A stretch of DNA of 64,000 nucleotides from Hymenobacter persicinus (GTDB lineage Bacteria; Bacteroidota; Bacteroidia; Cytophagales; Hymenobacteraceae): positions 1 through 64,000 of the forward strand of contig NZ_SEWE01000015.1 in the NCBI RefSeq assembly GCF_004167665.1, in the 5' to 3' direction. How positions within the stretch are numbered: the first letter of the stretch is position 1; each line of letters begins with the position of its first letter. A program made the translations under genes and the position numbers. This document shows, piece after piece, positions 26,249 to 36,879 of this stretch. The notes beneath the pieces were generated by a model. That model did not search any database. It worked only from the letters and a program-made list of their open reading frames with translations, and was not told the DNA's origin.

Positions 26249-26878
26249 ATGAGTGCCACCAAACACGTGTATGTTGTGCCCCGCTGGGCTGGCTCCGCCC
26301 ACGACGACTGGTATCCCTGGCTGAAGCGTCAGTTGGAATCGTTGTCCGATTCCCCCGTTACCTACGAAGTCCACCTGCTCACGATGCCCGCCTGGGACTT
26401 GCCCACCATCGAGCAGGCCAACGACTACCTGGCGACCGTGCTGCCCCCGCGGGAGCTCAACGAGAACATATATCTGGTAGGACACAGTGTGGGCTGCCTG
26501 GCCATTCTGCACTACCTGGCCCAGGCCGCCGAGCAGTTTCCCGTCCATCCGCCCCAGGTGGGCGGGGTGCTGTGCGTGGCGGGCTGGTTTTCCGTCGACA
26601 GCCCCTGGCAGGATATTCTCAACTGGATTCACGCCCCCATCGACTACGAAGCGGCCCGGCGCCTGATTCCGGCCCACAAGCTCACCGTGCTGCTTTCCGA
26701 CGACGACCCCTACACCTCGGGTTACCAGGAAAACGAGCAGCTGTGGGTGGAGCGGCTTAGCTCCAACGTGAGCATTCTGCCCGGGCGCCAGCACTTCAGC
26801 GCCCAGCTCGACGCCGACATTCTGGACGCCCTGCGCGACCTGGCCGAGGCGCCCGCCGCGCTGGCTGTGGAGAAATAA
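26249..26878 (+). CDS. RBBP9/YdeN-family alpha/beta hydrolase
   Basis: 209 aa, the usual size. The nucleophile elbow is LVGHSVGC (Ser80). The Asp is expected in LLSDDDPYTS and the His in GRQHFSA near the C-terminus. The N-terminal VVPRWAGSAHDDWYPWLK is typical of this family of small cytosolic serine hydrolases, whose natural substrates are mostly unknown. It is followed by a strong terminator and then crtY, so the two are probably separate units. Confidence 0.9.
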   Translation: MSATKHVYVVPRWAGSAHDDWYPWLKRQLESLSDSPVTYEVHLLTMPAWDLPTIEQANDYLATVLPPRELNENIYLVGHSVGCLAILHYLAQAAEQFPVHPPQVGGVLCVAGWFSVDSPWQDILNWIHAPIDYEAARRLIPAHKLTVLLSDDDPYTSGYQENEQLWVERLSSNVSILPGRQHFSAQLDADILDALRDLAEAPAALAVEK

Positions 26879-26896
26879 CGCGCCATCAGCGCGTAG

Positions 26897-26940
26897 GAAA
26901 GGCACCCGCCGGAAGATTATTCCCCGGCGGGTGCCTTTCT
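26897..26940 (+). terminator. Intrinsic terminator before crtY
   Basis: AAAGGCACCCGCCGG pairs with CCGGCGGGTGCCTTT, then a short T-rich tail. It ends 8 nt before the crtY start. Confidence 0.8.
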
Positions 26941-26947
26941 TGCGTCC

Positions 26948-28114
26948 GTGAAGCACGATTTCGACTACGTAATAGCGGGGGGCGGGGCCGCCGGGCTAAG
27001 CTTGGCCTACCACCTAGCCCGGGAGCCCCGCCTGCAGGCGCAACGGGTGCTGCTGCTCGAGCCCGAGGCCAAAGACCAGAACGACCGGACCTGGTCGTTC
27101 TGGGCCGATGCGCCCACGCTCTTCGACGAGATTGTGGCGCACGAGTGGGGGCGGCTGGCGTTTCGGAGCCCGCAGTTTGAGCGGGTGTTTCAGCTGCCGC
27201 GCCACCGCTACAAAATGATTCGGGGCCTGGACTTTTACCGCTTCGTGCGGGCCGCCCTGGCCGACAATCCGCAGTTTACGCTGGTGCGGGCTACGGTGGA
27301 AAAGCTCGAAAATACGGCCGACGGCGCGGTGGCACACACCTCGGCCGGCCGCTTCACCGCCCGCTACGCCTTCGACAGCCGCCCGCCGGTTATCAGTCCG
27401 CAGCCCGGGCGCTACCGCTACCAGCTCCAGCATTTTGTGGGCTGGGAGGTAGAAACAGAGCAAGACGTATTCGACCCCACGACGGTGGAATTCATGGATT
27501 TTCGGGGCCCGCAGCAGCAAGAGGCGCGCTTCATGTACGTGCTGCCCTTTAGTTCGCGCCGGGCCCTGGTCGAGTACACGCTGTTTTCGGAGCAGGTGCT
27601 GCCCCAGGCCGAGTACGAAGCCGCCCTGCACGACTACCTGACCACGACGTTGGGGGTGAAAAGCTATCAGATTACGGCGCAAGAGGTGGGTGCCATCCCG
27701 ATGACTGACCACCCGCTGCCGCCGCGCGACGGGACCCATATCATCAACCTGGGTACCCGGGCGGGGCGGGCCAAACCCAGCACGGGCTACGCTTTCAAGC
27801 GCATTCAGGCGCACAGCGCCCGGCTGGTGGCGGCCCTGGCCCAAACCGGCGCCCCACCCCCGGACTCCACCGGCGACCAATGGCAGTTCCGCTTCTTCGA
27901 TACCCTGCTGCTCGACATCATGCAGCGCCAAGGCGAGCGGACCCGGGACATTTTTGCCGAGCTATTTGCCCGCAACCCCCTGGAGCGCATCCTCGACTTC
28001 CTCGACGAAAAGACCTCCGCCCTGGACAACCTGCGCGTGATGCAGTCCGTGACGCCCTGGCCCTTCCTGCGCTCCATCGGCCACGTGCTGCGCGGCTGGC
28101 CGGGGAGGCGGTGA
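26948..28114 (+). CDS. crtY: Lycopene beta-cyclase
   Basis: Cyclises lycopene ends to beta-rings in carotenoid synthesis; membrane-associated flavoprotein. 388 aa from a GTG start at 26948, chosen because DYVIAGGGAAGLSLAYHL (FAD-binding GxGxxG) begins directly after it. NDRTWSFWAD is the cyclase signature, and GTRAGRAKPSTGYAFKRIQ is the conserved C-terminal block. No other carotenoid gene is nearby. The TGA stop lies in a TGGTGA inverted-repeat element. Being so close to the preceding terminator it lacks a visible promoter. Confidence 0.92.
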   Translation: MKHDFDYVIAGGGAAGLSLAYHLAREPRLQAQRVLLLEPEAKDQNDRTWSFWADAPTLFDEIVAHEWGRLAFRSPQFERVFQLPRHRYKMIRGLDFYRFVRAALADNPQFTLVRATVEKLENTADGAVAHTSAGRFTARYAFDSRPPVISPQPGRYRYQLQHFVGWEVETEQDVFDPTTVEFMDFRGPQQQEARFMYVLPFSSRRALVEYTLFSEQVLPQAEYEAALHDYLTTTLGVKSYQITAQEVGAIPMTDHPLPPRDGTHIINLGTRAGRAKPSTGYAFKRIQAHSARLVAALAQTGAPPPDSTGDQWQFRFFDTLLLDIMQRQGERTRDIFAELFARNPLERILDFLDEKTSALDNLRVMQSVTPWPFLRSIGHVLRGWPGRR

Positions 28115-28241
28115 AGTGGTGAACGTATGAAATGGTGAATTGAGGTTCTGGCAACGCGGTTCTGCGCTTTTCGCGCCATCCGCGCCACTGGCGCAGGTTG
28201 AAAAGCAAACTCACCACTTCACAAGTTCACCATTTCACCGC
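28109..28241. repeat. TGGTGA inverted-repeat element, copy B
   Basis: The left arm (28109-28152) reads CGGTGAAGTGGTGAAC, ATGAAATGGTGAATTG and GGTTCTGGC. The right arm (28201-28241) carries CAAACTCACCACTTCACAAG and CACCATTTCACCG, its approximate reverse complement. The right arm matches copy A at about 37 of 41 positions. The arms hold the stop codons of crtY (28112-28114) and of the convergent ABC ATPase gene (28227-28229). The short core contains a further GC-rich hairpin. Confidence 0.78.
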
Positions 28242-28970
28242 CAGGCTGGCTTCGCTTTCCAGGAATTCCCGCTCGGCTTGAACCAGGGCAGAAGAGAGGG
28301 GCTGGAGCTGGGGAACGGGGCGGGACAGGTTGAGCAGGTAGCCGGGCATCTCGGCCAGGTTATCGAGGTCGTGGGTGATGCAGAGTACCGTTTTGCCCGC
28401 GGCCGCCACCCACTCGTGCAGCAGGCTGAACACGCGGCGGCGGTAGTACACGTCGAGCTGCTGGGTGGGCTCGTCGAGTAGGTAGAGTCCGGCATCCTGC
28501 AGGGCCAGTTGGGCCAGCCACACCAGTTGCTGCTCCCCCCCCGACAGTTCGGTGAAGTCGCGGTGGGCGAGGTGGGCGGCTCCCACGCTGCGCAAGGCCT
28601 CGGTGGCCAGGGCGTAATCAGCGGCGCCGTAGGCGCTCAGGAAGCGGTGGTGGCGGAAGCGCCCCATTACCACCAGCTCCCGCACGTCGATGGGAAAGCC
28701 CACGACCCCGCGCTGGGGCAGGTGGGCCAGCACCCCATTGGCCGCCGGCCGGCGCAGCGTGCGCAGGTCGTGGCCGCCGATGTGGATGGTGCCCTGGTAG
28801 GAAAGCTGGCCGGTGAGGGCGCGAAACAGGGTGGTTTTGCCGCAGCCATTGTGCCCGATGATGGCCACGAAGGCCGGCGCAGGCACGCACAAAAAAAGGT
28901 TGCGGAGCAGAACGCGCTGTTCATACCCCGCAACCAGATTTTCAACGTTGAGAACCGAAAGCTGAGACAT
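28227..28970 (-). CDS. ABC transporter ATP-binding protein (FecE/HmuV-like)
   Basis: 247 aa from the ATG at 28970; seven residues more are possible. The ABC motifs are complete: Walker A GHNGCGKTTLFRAL, signature LSGGEQQLVWLA, Walker B LYLLDEPTQQLDV and the H-loop LCITHDLDNLA. Sequence and length fit importers of iron chelates, haem or B12, but the permease and binding protein are not nearby, so the substrate is unknown. The TGA stop comes from a repeat element. Confidence 0.88.
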   Translation of the reverse strand: MSQLSVLNVENLVAGYEQRVLLRNLFLCVPAPAFVAIIGHNGCGKTTLFRALTGQLSYQGTIHIGGHDLRTLRRPAANGVLAHLPQRGVVGFPIDVRELVVMGRFRHHRFLSAYGAADYALATEALRSVGAAHLAHRDFTELSGGEQQLVWLAQLALQDAGLYLLDEPTQQLDVYYRRRVFSLLHEWVAAAGKTVLCITHDLDNLAEMPGYLLNLSRPVPQLQPLSSALVQAEREFLESEASLAVKW

Positions 28971-29050
28971 CAGAACGGAGAAGTGGTACAAACACTGCCG
29001 ACCAGAGAAAACGGTCTGGGTTCTAAAATCTAGGCTCTACGTTCTGACCT

Positions 29051-29272
29051 TTAGTACTCGTCCTCGTTGAACATGAAGTCCTCTTTGGTCGGATAGTCGG
29101 GCCAAACTTCCTCGATGTTCTCGTAGGGCTGGCCGTCGTCTTCCAGAGCCTGCAGGTTCTCTACCACTTCCATCGGGGCGCCCGAGCGGATAGAGTAGTC
29201 AATCAATTCATCCTTGGTGGCAGGCCAGGGAGCATCTTCCAAATACGAAGCGAGTTCCAGTGTCCAGTACAT
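29051..29272 (-). CDS. DUF2795 domain-containing small protein
   Basis: 73 aa from the ATG at 29272 (MYWTLELASYLEDAPWPATK), chosen because the upstream open frame crosses the promoter box. The DUF2795 fold covers residues 3-55 (LIDYSIRSGAPMEVVENLQA). The tail is acidic (NEDEY). Small soluble protein, function unknown, common in Bacteroidota. Confidence 0.88.
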   Translation of the reverse strand: MYWTLELASYLEDAPWPATKDELIDYSIRSGAPMEVVENLQALEDDGQPYENIEEVWPDYPTKEDFMFNEDEY

Positions 29273-29301
29273 AGTCGTGGGTGCTACAAAAAAAAGGTTG
29301 G

Positions 29302-29309
29302 CAAAAGTA
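29302..29309 (-). promoter_or_regulatory. DUF2795 gene promoter -7 box
   Basis: The minus strand reads TACTTTTG. It lies in the same 14-mer (GGTTGGCAAAAGTA) as the queA box. Confidence 0.5.
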
Positions 29310-29422
29310 GTGGTTTCAAGCCAATTATCCGGCAGTTGGGTTTGCCCAGCAAGCAACAGAACCCAATAGGAGAGATAGGGTTGCTTTAGCAGGCACAACG
29401 TAAAATCAGCGTGAATGTTGGC

Positions 29423-30742
29423 CTACGCCGGCAAGCGCTTGCGCAGAAGCTCGATGAGCTCATTCTTCGTGCGGGTTTTGCGCTCAAACGCGCGGATTTT
29501 GCCCTGCAGCATGGTGCGGAAAGCCTCGTTGCCGGGCGTGTCGCTGAGCTTGCCCAGGTTTTCCTCCAGCACGTCCTGCTCCTGCCGGTCGTACTTGATA
29601 AACTCGCGCAGGGCCTGAATCCGCAGGTTGACCTGCTCCTCGGGCGTGCCCGCGGGCGTGCCGGTGGTGGCCTGGCGCTTGCGTACGAAGTGCTCCAGGG
29701 CACTCATTTCGAATACTTTGTCGCAGGCCAGGATAAACTGCTCCCACACCCGGTCCGACTCTTCGCCGCGCACGGGCCCGACTTTTTTCCAGGCTGCCTG
29801 CAGCTCCTTGGCCCGGGTTACGGCTTCGTTCATGGGGCGGGTGAGCAGGGCGTCGGCCTCGGCTACCAGGGCGCGTTTTTTGGCCAGGTTGTCGGTGCCG
29901 CTGCTGGCGGCGGCCACGTCGGAATCGGTGCGGGCCTTGGTGCTGATGTGTTCCTTGAGGCGCTCAAAAAACAGGTTGTGCGCCGCCCGGAAGCGAGTCC
30001 AGAGCTCATTGGCCTGCTTGCGGGGCAAGGAGCCGCCCACCTCGCGCCAGTCGAGCTGGAGCTGCTTGAGCTTCTTGGTGGTCTCGTCGAAGTCGTTGGA
30101 GTGCTGCAGAGCCTCCGACTTGTGAATCAGGTCTTTATACTTGTCGTAGACGCGGTTGACCATGGCCTTCTTCTCGGCCATGAATTCCTTTTTGCGCAGG
30201 AAAAAGTCTTCCACGGCGGAGTGAAACCGGGATTCGAGCTCCTCGGTCAACTGCTTATCAACGGGCCCGGTTTTGATCCAGCCCTGGCGCAGGTCCTTGA
30301 GCTTTTCGCCGGCTTCCTGCCAGTCCACCACGTCGCGCAGGGCCTCCACTTCCTGAATTAGGCTGATTTTGGTGGTCAGGTTCTTCTCCCGGTTGCGGGC
30401 AATGGTCACCTTGATAGCCTCCTCGGCCTCCGTGAGGCGGCGGTGAATGGCTTCGAAGTCGCCGAGGCCGTCGTAGGTGGCAATCTGGTCTTTCAGGTGC
30501 AGGGCCTTCATCAGGAAAGAGCCCTTGTTGTCGGACTCCTCCATCTTCTGCAGCAGCTCGTCGACCTTGCCGTGGAAGGTTTCGAAGCGCTGGGCGAAGT
30601 AGTGCAGGGCCGCCTCGTCGGATTCTTTTACCAGCCCAACCTGGCGGGCGGGCAGGTCCATGAAGGGCCGGAGCCACACTTGGTCGCCCTCGATGTAGCC
30701 ATAACGGCGGGCTTCGGCCAGTAGGTGGTCATGTTGTTCCAT
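29423..30742 (-). CDS. DUF349 domain-containing coiled-coil protein
   Basis: 439 aa, nearly all charged and helical. It contains about five DUF349 repeats, each with a W-x-x-x-G core (QGWIKTGPVD, QLDWREVGGSLPRKQANELW, AAWKKVGPVRGEESDRVWEQ). The family's molecular role is not established. No signal peptide, so cytoplasmic. It is transcribed alone. Confidence 0.88.
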   Translation of the reverse strand: MEQHDHLLAEARRYGYIEGDQVWLRPFMDLPARQVGLVKESDEAALHYFAQRFETFHGKVDELLQKMEESDNKGSFLMKALHLKDQIATYDGLGDFEAIHRRLTEAEEAIKVTIARNREKNLTTKISLIQEVEALRDVVDWQEAGEKLKDLRQGWIKTGPVDKQLTEELESRFHSAVEDFFLRKKEFMAEKKAMVNRVYDKYKDLIHKSEALQHSNDFDETTKKLKQLQLDWREVGGSLPRKQANELWTRFRAAHNLFFERLKEHISTKARTDSDVAAASSGTDNLAKKRALVAEADALLTRPMNEAVTRAKELQAAWKKVGPVRGEESDRVWEQFILACDKVFEMSALEHFVRKRQATTGTPAGTPEEQVNLRIQALREFIKYDRQEQDVLEENLGKLSDTPGNEAFRTMLQGKIRAFERKTRTKNELIELLRKRLPA

Positions 30743-31271
30743 ACAATAAACAGCGCGGGTGACGCTAAAAGAACTAGGTGGTCAGAAAGGAAATCAGAGC
30801 GGAATGCTTTACAAGTTTACGGTATGGCTGGCAAATAAGCTGACTCTGCTGCCCCGGCGTCGTCCGCAAAGCTGCCCGGCCGGCCCGAAGGCCGCGGGCG
30901 GATGCACGAAACTCAACGGCGGAGCTGCCTTGGCCAACGTAAGAAAAAGCTCCAGGGTTAAGGCGTAACGACGGGAAAATCAGCGGCTCAGCTGGTTGGC
31001 GCGGGTGCAACTGCGGCCGTCGGCGCCGGGGCGAGGCAGGGGCTTGGGTGCATGCCCTTGGAGCCGGGGCCCACCCCCGCAAAGGCGCGCTGCCGGAGCA
31101 GAATAACGGACGGCGCGCCGGAAAGCCGGTGGTTTTTCGGTTAAATACTTGAAATTTGGAGCGCGCAGCAGCCAGAGCCAACCGGCCGCCGCCCGCACCT
31201 GCCTTTTCCGGGGAAGCCCGCCGGCCGCCGGCTGGTTACCCGTTGTTCCATTTACCTCCCAGCCCCCGCCC
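30743..31271. other. Intergenic region before ettA
   Basis: 529 nt between divergent genes. Minus-strand frames at 30774-31181 and 30980-31315 overlap each other and have no recognisable domain. The stretch TTAAATACTTGAAATTTGG (about 31140-31158) is the only AT-rich patch and may hold the ettA promoter, leaving a C-rich leader of about 110 nt. Nothing else seen. Confidence 0.5.
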
Positions 31272-32936
<1,665 letters not shown>

Positions 32937-32958
32937 GTTTTGGCAGTATGAAAGCAAA

Positions 32959-32990
32959 GGGCCTCCCTGATTCGCGGATCGGGGAGGCCC
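32959..32990. terminator. Hairpin between convergent ettA and antiporter genes
   Basis: GGGCCTCCC and GGGAGGCCC form a 9-bp stem with a long loop. Tails are weakly T-rich, so strength is uncertain. Confidence 0.5.
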
Positions 32991-33014
32991 ATTGCCTTGT
33001 AGGAAAGGATGGCG

Positions 33015-34622
33015 CTAGTGCGGCATGTGGTTGATTTTGGCTTCGTCGAGGTCGAGCTGGGCTTCCTGGTGGCGGAGCATTTCTTCCTCGAACGTGTCGC
33101 CGGCGCGCAGCACGAACAGCTGCTCGCGCTGCACCTGAAGCACGTCGAGCAGCACCTGGTGGTAGCGTTGCAGGGCCTGGCGCTTGCTTTCGTCGTAGTC
33201 GAGGGCGTCGAGCAGGTTGCCGGTGCGCTGGGCCTCGGCCTGCATGCGCTGCTGCAGGGCGCTGATGAGCTCATTTTCCCGGATGTCGGCCTCGTAGTGC
33301 TGGGCCAGGTGGGCCAGCGCCGCCCGGCGCAGATGCAGGCGGATACCGGCTTCCTGCTCCTCGGGCGGCATGGCGTCGTCCTGGTCGGCAATGCCGGTGA
33401 AGCGGATCAGCAGGGGTAGGGTGAGGCCCTGGAAGACGAGCGTGACCAGAATCACCACGAAGGTGATAAACAGAATCAGGTTGCGCTGGGGAAAAGCCTG
33501 CCCGTTGGTCAGCAGCAGGGGCACCGACAAAGCCGAGGCCAACGACACCACCCCGCGCATGCCGGCCCAGCCAATCACCAGCGGGCCCTGCCAGCCGGGG
33601 CTGACTTCGGTGGTCCGGATGGAATAGCTCCACCAGCGCGGCACGAAGGCTGCCGGGTACATCCACAGCAGCCGGATTACAATCACCAGCCCGCTGATAA
33701 CGAGTCCGTAGAAAATGGCCTGCCGCAGCGAATAGGAGCCCAGTCCCTGCACTACCTGGGGCAGCTCCAGCCCGATGAGGATAAACACCAGCCCATTGAG
33801 CGCAAAGCCCACGCTGGCCCACACGCTGTTGGTCTGGATGCGGGTGTCGGCATCAAACACCCGGTGGGAGCGAAACGACATCAGCAGGCCCCCGCTAACC
33901 ACGGCCAGCACGCCCGAGAAGTGAAAGTCCTCGGCCAGCAGGTACATCACGTAGGGCGCCAGAAAGGTCAGCACGGTGTTGATGCTGGGCGTGGTGGGCA
34001 GGTAGCGGTGAATCAGGTAGAAGCCGTGGGAAACCACCAAGCCCACCACGAGGCCCATCAGGCTGACCAGCACGAAGCTCGTGGCGGCCTGCTGCCACAC
34101 AAACGTGCCCGATATCACCGCGGCCAGGGCAAAGCGGAACACAATCAGGCTGCTGGCGTCGTTGATCAGGCTTTCGCCTTCCAGGATGCTGGTCACCCGC
34201 CGGGGCACCTTGATGCCTTTCAGCACCGAGGTGGCCGCCACCGCGTCGGGGGGCGAAATGATGCCGCCCAGCAGAAAGCCCAGCGGCAGCGTGAAGCCCG
34301 GAATCAGGGCCCGGGAGGCGTAGGCCACGATGGTGGAAGTAAAGAACACCAGGCCAAACGCCAGCAGTCCGATGGGGCGGCGCCAGCGCCAGAAGTCGCG
34401 CCAGGAAGTTTCCCAGGCGGCCTGGTAGAGCAGGGGCGGCAGGAAAATCAGGAAAATCAGCTCCGGGTCGATGACGATGGGTGGCAGGCCGGGCACGAAG
34501 CCCAGGGCCAGCCCGGCCAGCACCAGAAAGATGGGGTAGGAAATGCGCAGCTTCTGGCTCAGCATCACCAGTAGCAGCATGGCAAACAGCAGGCCCAGAA
34601 CCAACAAGATATTTTCGTGCAT
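33015..34622 (-). CDS. CPA1-family Na+/H+ antiporter
   Basis: 535 aa with about 12 membrane helices to residue 405 and then a cytoplasmic helical tail. Conserved ion-binding segments are SPPDAVAATSVLKG, EGESLINDASSLIVFR and GWAGMRGVVSLASAL. Family members exchange Na+ (or K+) for protons to regulate pH and salt. The tail (EEQEAGIRLHLRRAALAHL and following) resembles regulatory C-termini. It is divergent from an AraC regulator with a short spacer. Confidence 0.93.
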   Translation of the reverse strand: MHENILLVLGLLFAMLLLVMLSQKLRISYPIFLVLAGLALGFVPGLPPIVIDPELIFLIFLPPLLYQAAWETSWRDFWRWRRPIGLLAFGLVFFTSTIVAYASRALIPGFTLPLGFLLGGIISPPDAVAATSVLKGIKVPRRVTSILEGESLINDASSLIVFRFALAAVISGTFVWQQAATSFVLVSLMGLVVGLVVSHGFYLIHRYLPTTPSINTVLTFLAPYVMYLLAEDFHFSGVLAVVSGGLLMSFRSHRVFDADTRIQTNSVWASVGFALNGLVFILIGLELPQVVQGLGSYSLRQAIFYGLVISGLVIVIRLLWMYPAAFVPRWWSYSIRTTEVSPGWQGPLVIGWAGMRGVVSLASALSVPLLLTNGQAFPQRNLILFITFVVILVTLVFQGLTLPLLIRFTGIADQDDAMPPEEQEAGIRLHLRRAALAHLAQHYEADIRENELISALQQRMQAEAQRTGNLLDALDYDESKRQALQRYHQVLLDVLQVQREQLFVLRAGDTFEEEMLRHQEAQLDLDEAKINHMPH

Positions 34623-34750
34623 CGCGTAAGGAGGGCCAAGGGTGAAGCGCCGGCGCGGGCGGCGGCCGGAAGGTAGGGGCTGCCCGGCAAAAACGCTACG
34701 GTAGCCCCGCCCGCCGCCGCCGGTGGGCCGCCGGCTTTAAGCAAAAGCCG

Positions 34751-34758
34751 TAATTTTG
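34751..34758 (+). promoter_or_regulatory. AraC gene promoter -7 box
   Basis: TAATTTTG matches TAnnTTTG only 5 nt before the ATG at 34763, so the transcript may be leaderless or translation may start farther in. Confidence 0.4.
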
Positions 34759-34762
34759 GCCT

Positions 34763-35653
34763 ATGCCCACGCTTTCCCGCCCGCCGGTTGTTCCGGTCCA
34801 CCCGTTTCGGCCCGACGCGGCCGTCGGCAACCCCTGGTTTACCATGGCGCGGTCGGAGGGTGGGCTGGTGTACGAGGCCGATCTGCTGCTGCCCCACCGC
34901 AAGGCGTACTACCTGCTCGTGTTTGTGCGCCACAACCGCGGCCGCCACTGGGTTGACGGTACGCCCTACGACCGGCAGGACAACCGCATCTATTTCACCA
35001 ACCCGAGTCAGATTCTGGTAAAGGAAGACCCAACGCCTTCGTGGAGCACTCACCTCACCTTTACCAACGAGTTGCTGGCCCTCGAGCAAAACGCCGTGTT
35101 GCGCAGCCTGCCGCTGATTCAGAACCTTCGCCACGGGCACGAGCTGGTTCTCACGTCAGCCGATACAACTTTCGTGGAAGAGCAGCTGGCCCGGCTGGAA
35201 ACCGAGTACCGCCGCCCCGGGGAGTGGCAGCACCGCATGCTCACGGCCCACCTGACCGTATTGCTCACCTACCTGAGCCGGCTGTACGCCGAGCAGTATC
35301 CGGCTGCTGAGCCCTCGGCCGACCAGCGGGTGCTGCGGGCCTACCAGGCGAAGGTGGAAGAGTGCTTTCGGGAGCTGCACGAGGTGGGCGCCTACGCGGA
35401 GCTGCTGCACCTGTCGGCGGGGCATTTGAGTGAGGTGGTAAAAGCCCAGAGCGGCAAGCCCGCCATCAAGCACCTGCACGAGCGGCTGGTGCTGGAAGCC
35501 CGCCGCCTGCTGCTGTACTCGCCCAGCCCGCTCAAGGAAATTGCCTTCGACCTCGGATTTGCCGAGCCCTCGTACTTCGGCCGCTTCTTCAAGCGCGAAA
35601 CCGGCGTGACCCCGGCCGAGTACCGCAGCATCAGCCGCAAAATGTACCAGTAA
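34763..35653 (+). CDS. AraC family transcriptional regulator
   Basis: 296 aa. The N-terminal cupin-like sensor spans about residues 15-180. The C-terminal double HTH (about 195-294) has AELLHLSAGHLSEVVKAQSG and the AraC signature IAFDLGFAEPSYFGRFFKRE. Its likely target is the SDR gene 79 nt downstream. The promoter box is very close to the ATG. Confidence 0.92.
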   Translation: MPTLSRPPVVPVHPFRPDAAVGNPWFTMARSEGGLVYEADLLLPHRKAYYLLVFVRHNRGRHWVDGTPYDRQDNRIYFTNPSQILVKEDPTPSWSTHLTFTNELLALEQNAVLRSLPLIQNLRHGHELVLTSADTTFVEEQLARLETEYRRPGEWQHRMLTAHLTVLLTYLSRLYAEQYPAAEPSADQRVLRAYQAKVEECFRELHEVGAYAELLHLSAGHLSEVVKAQSGKPAIKHLHERLVLEARRLLLYSPSPLKEIAFDLGFAEPSYFGRFFKRETGVTPAEYRSISRKMYQ

Positions 35654-35692
35654 TGCCGCGGAATGGGTGCCGGCGGCGGCGGGCGGCGCCGG

Positions 35693-35700
35693 TAGTTTTG
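35693..35700 (+). promoter_or_regulatory. SDR gene promoter -7 box
   Basis: TAGTTTTG matches TAnnTTTG, 32 nt before the SDR ATG. The SDR gene thus probably has its own promoter, which the upstream AraC protein could control. Confidence 0.5.
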
Positions 35701-35732
35701 TGCTGTTCATTAACCACCTGACCAGCTTCCTT

Positions 35733-36470
35733 ATGAAAACTGCCCTCATTACCGGCGCCAACAAAAGCATCGGCTTCGAAGCCGCCCGCCAGCTGCTCCG
35801 GCTCGGCTACTACGTGTACCTGGGCAGCCGCGACGCCCACAAGGGCCAGCAGGCTGCCGACCAGCTCCGCGCCGAAGGCCTCACCCAGGTGGAGCCCCTG
35901 CTGCTCGACGTGACAGATAGCGCCTCCATTACCGCCGCCCGCGCGGCCTTGGGCCAGAAAACACCCGTGCTGGACGTGCTCATCAACAACGCGGGCATCC
36001 TGGGCGGCATGTCGCAGCCCGCCCTCACCACCAGCCTCACGACCATCCGGGAAGTGTTCGACACTAACGTGTTCGGGGTAATCGAGGTGACGCAGGCCTT
36101 TATCGACCTGCTGCGGGAGTCGGTGGCGCCCCGCATCGTCAACGTCACCTCGGGCCTGGGCTCCCTGACGCTCCACAACGACCCAAGCTGGAAGTACTAC
36201 GCCGTGAAAGGGGCCGCCTACCAGCCCTCTAAGGCTGCGCTGAACGCCTACACCATTATGCTGGCCTACGAGCTGCGCGACACGCCCTTCAAGGTCAACG
36301 CCGTGGACCCAGGCTACACCGCCACCGACTTCAACCACTACAGCGGCCCGGGCACCGTGGCCGATGCCGCCGCCCGCGTGGTGAAAGCCGCGCTGTTGGG
36401 CCCCGACGGCCCGACCAGCCAGTTTTTCAGCGACGATAACGCCCCGGAAACCGGCATCAGCCCCTGGTAG
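35733..36470 (+). CDS. Short-chain dehydrogenase/reductase
   Basis: 245 aa from the ATG at 35733. Classical SDR: NAD(P)-binding TGANKSIGFEAARQL, LINNAGIL, catalytic Ser in NVTSGLGSL, and Tyr/Lys in YQPSKAALNAY. VDPGYTATDFN follows. Acts on a carbonyl or alcohol in the cytosol; the substrate is unknown. Pairing with an AraC regulator suggests induction by a small molecule. Confidence 0.93.
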   Translation: MKTALITGANKSIGFEAARQLLRLGYYVYLGSRDAHKGQQAADQLRAEGLTQVEPLLLDVTDSASITAARAALGQKTPVLDVLINNAGILGGMSQPALTTSLTTIREVFDTNVFGVIEVTQAFIDLLRESVAPRIVNVTSGLGSLTLHNDPSWKYYAVKGAAYQPSKAALNAYTIMLAYELRDTPFKVNAVDPGYTATDFNHYSGPGTVADAAARVVKAALLGPDGPTSQFFSDDNAPETGISPW

Positions 36471-36500
36471 GTAGACGGCCTTAGGCGAGCTAGGCCGGGC

Positions 36501-36725
36501 TTAACTCTCGTCGGGCAGCACCTCGGCGTGGAAGCCGGCTTCGCGCAGGAGCTGAATCAGGCCGGCGGGGGGGATGAAGGCGCCCGGGCTTTCCACCCGC
36601 AGAATTCGGTCACAGTCTTCGAGGTCGAAGCTGGCCCGGTAGTCCTGAAAATCGTGGTGAATCTGGGCCAGCAGCTGCCGGGCGTGGCGCCGGGCGCGGA
36701 CGTTGGTTTTGAACACTTCTACCAT
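36501..36725 (-). CDS. Conserved small protein, ferredoxin-like fold suspected
   Basis: 74 aa beginning MVEVFKTNVRARRHARQLLA. The pattern VFKTNV, CDRILRVES, LLREAGFHAEVL is like Bacteroidota proteins of about 70-75 aa that look like a beta-alpha-beta heavy-metal-associated fold without the CxxC. No enzymatic motif. Role unknown. Confidence 0.7.
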   Translation of the reverse strand: MVEVFKTNVRARRHARQLLAQIHHDFQDYRASFDLEDCDRILRVESPGAFIPPAGLIQLLREAGFHAEVLPDES

Positions 36726-36879
36726 AGCGCGGAGGTGTTTCGGGTCGGGGTGGAAAAGCGGCGGCTACTCGTGCCGGGCGGGCCGGCTGGTGGATACCGC
36801 CGGCGGAAAGGTAGGCAGGCTTTCGGCTTCGGCGGGAAAGCGGCCGAGTACTGACTAGGGTATCATCGGGCGCAGAAGC

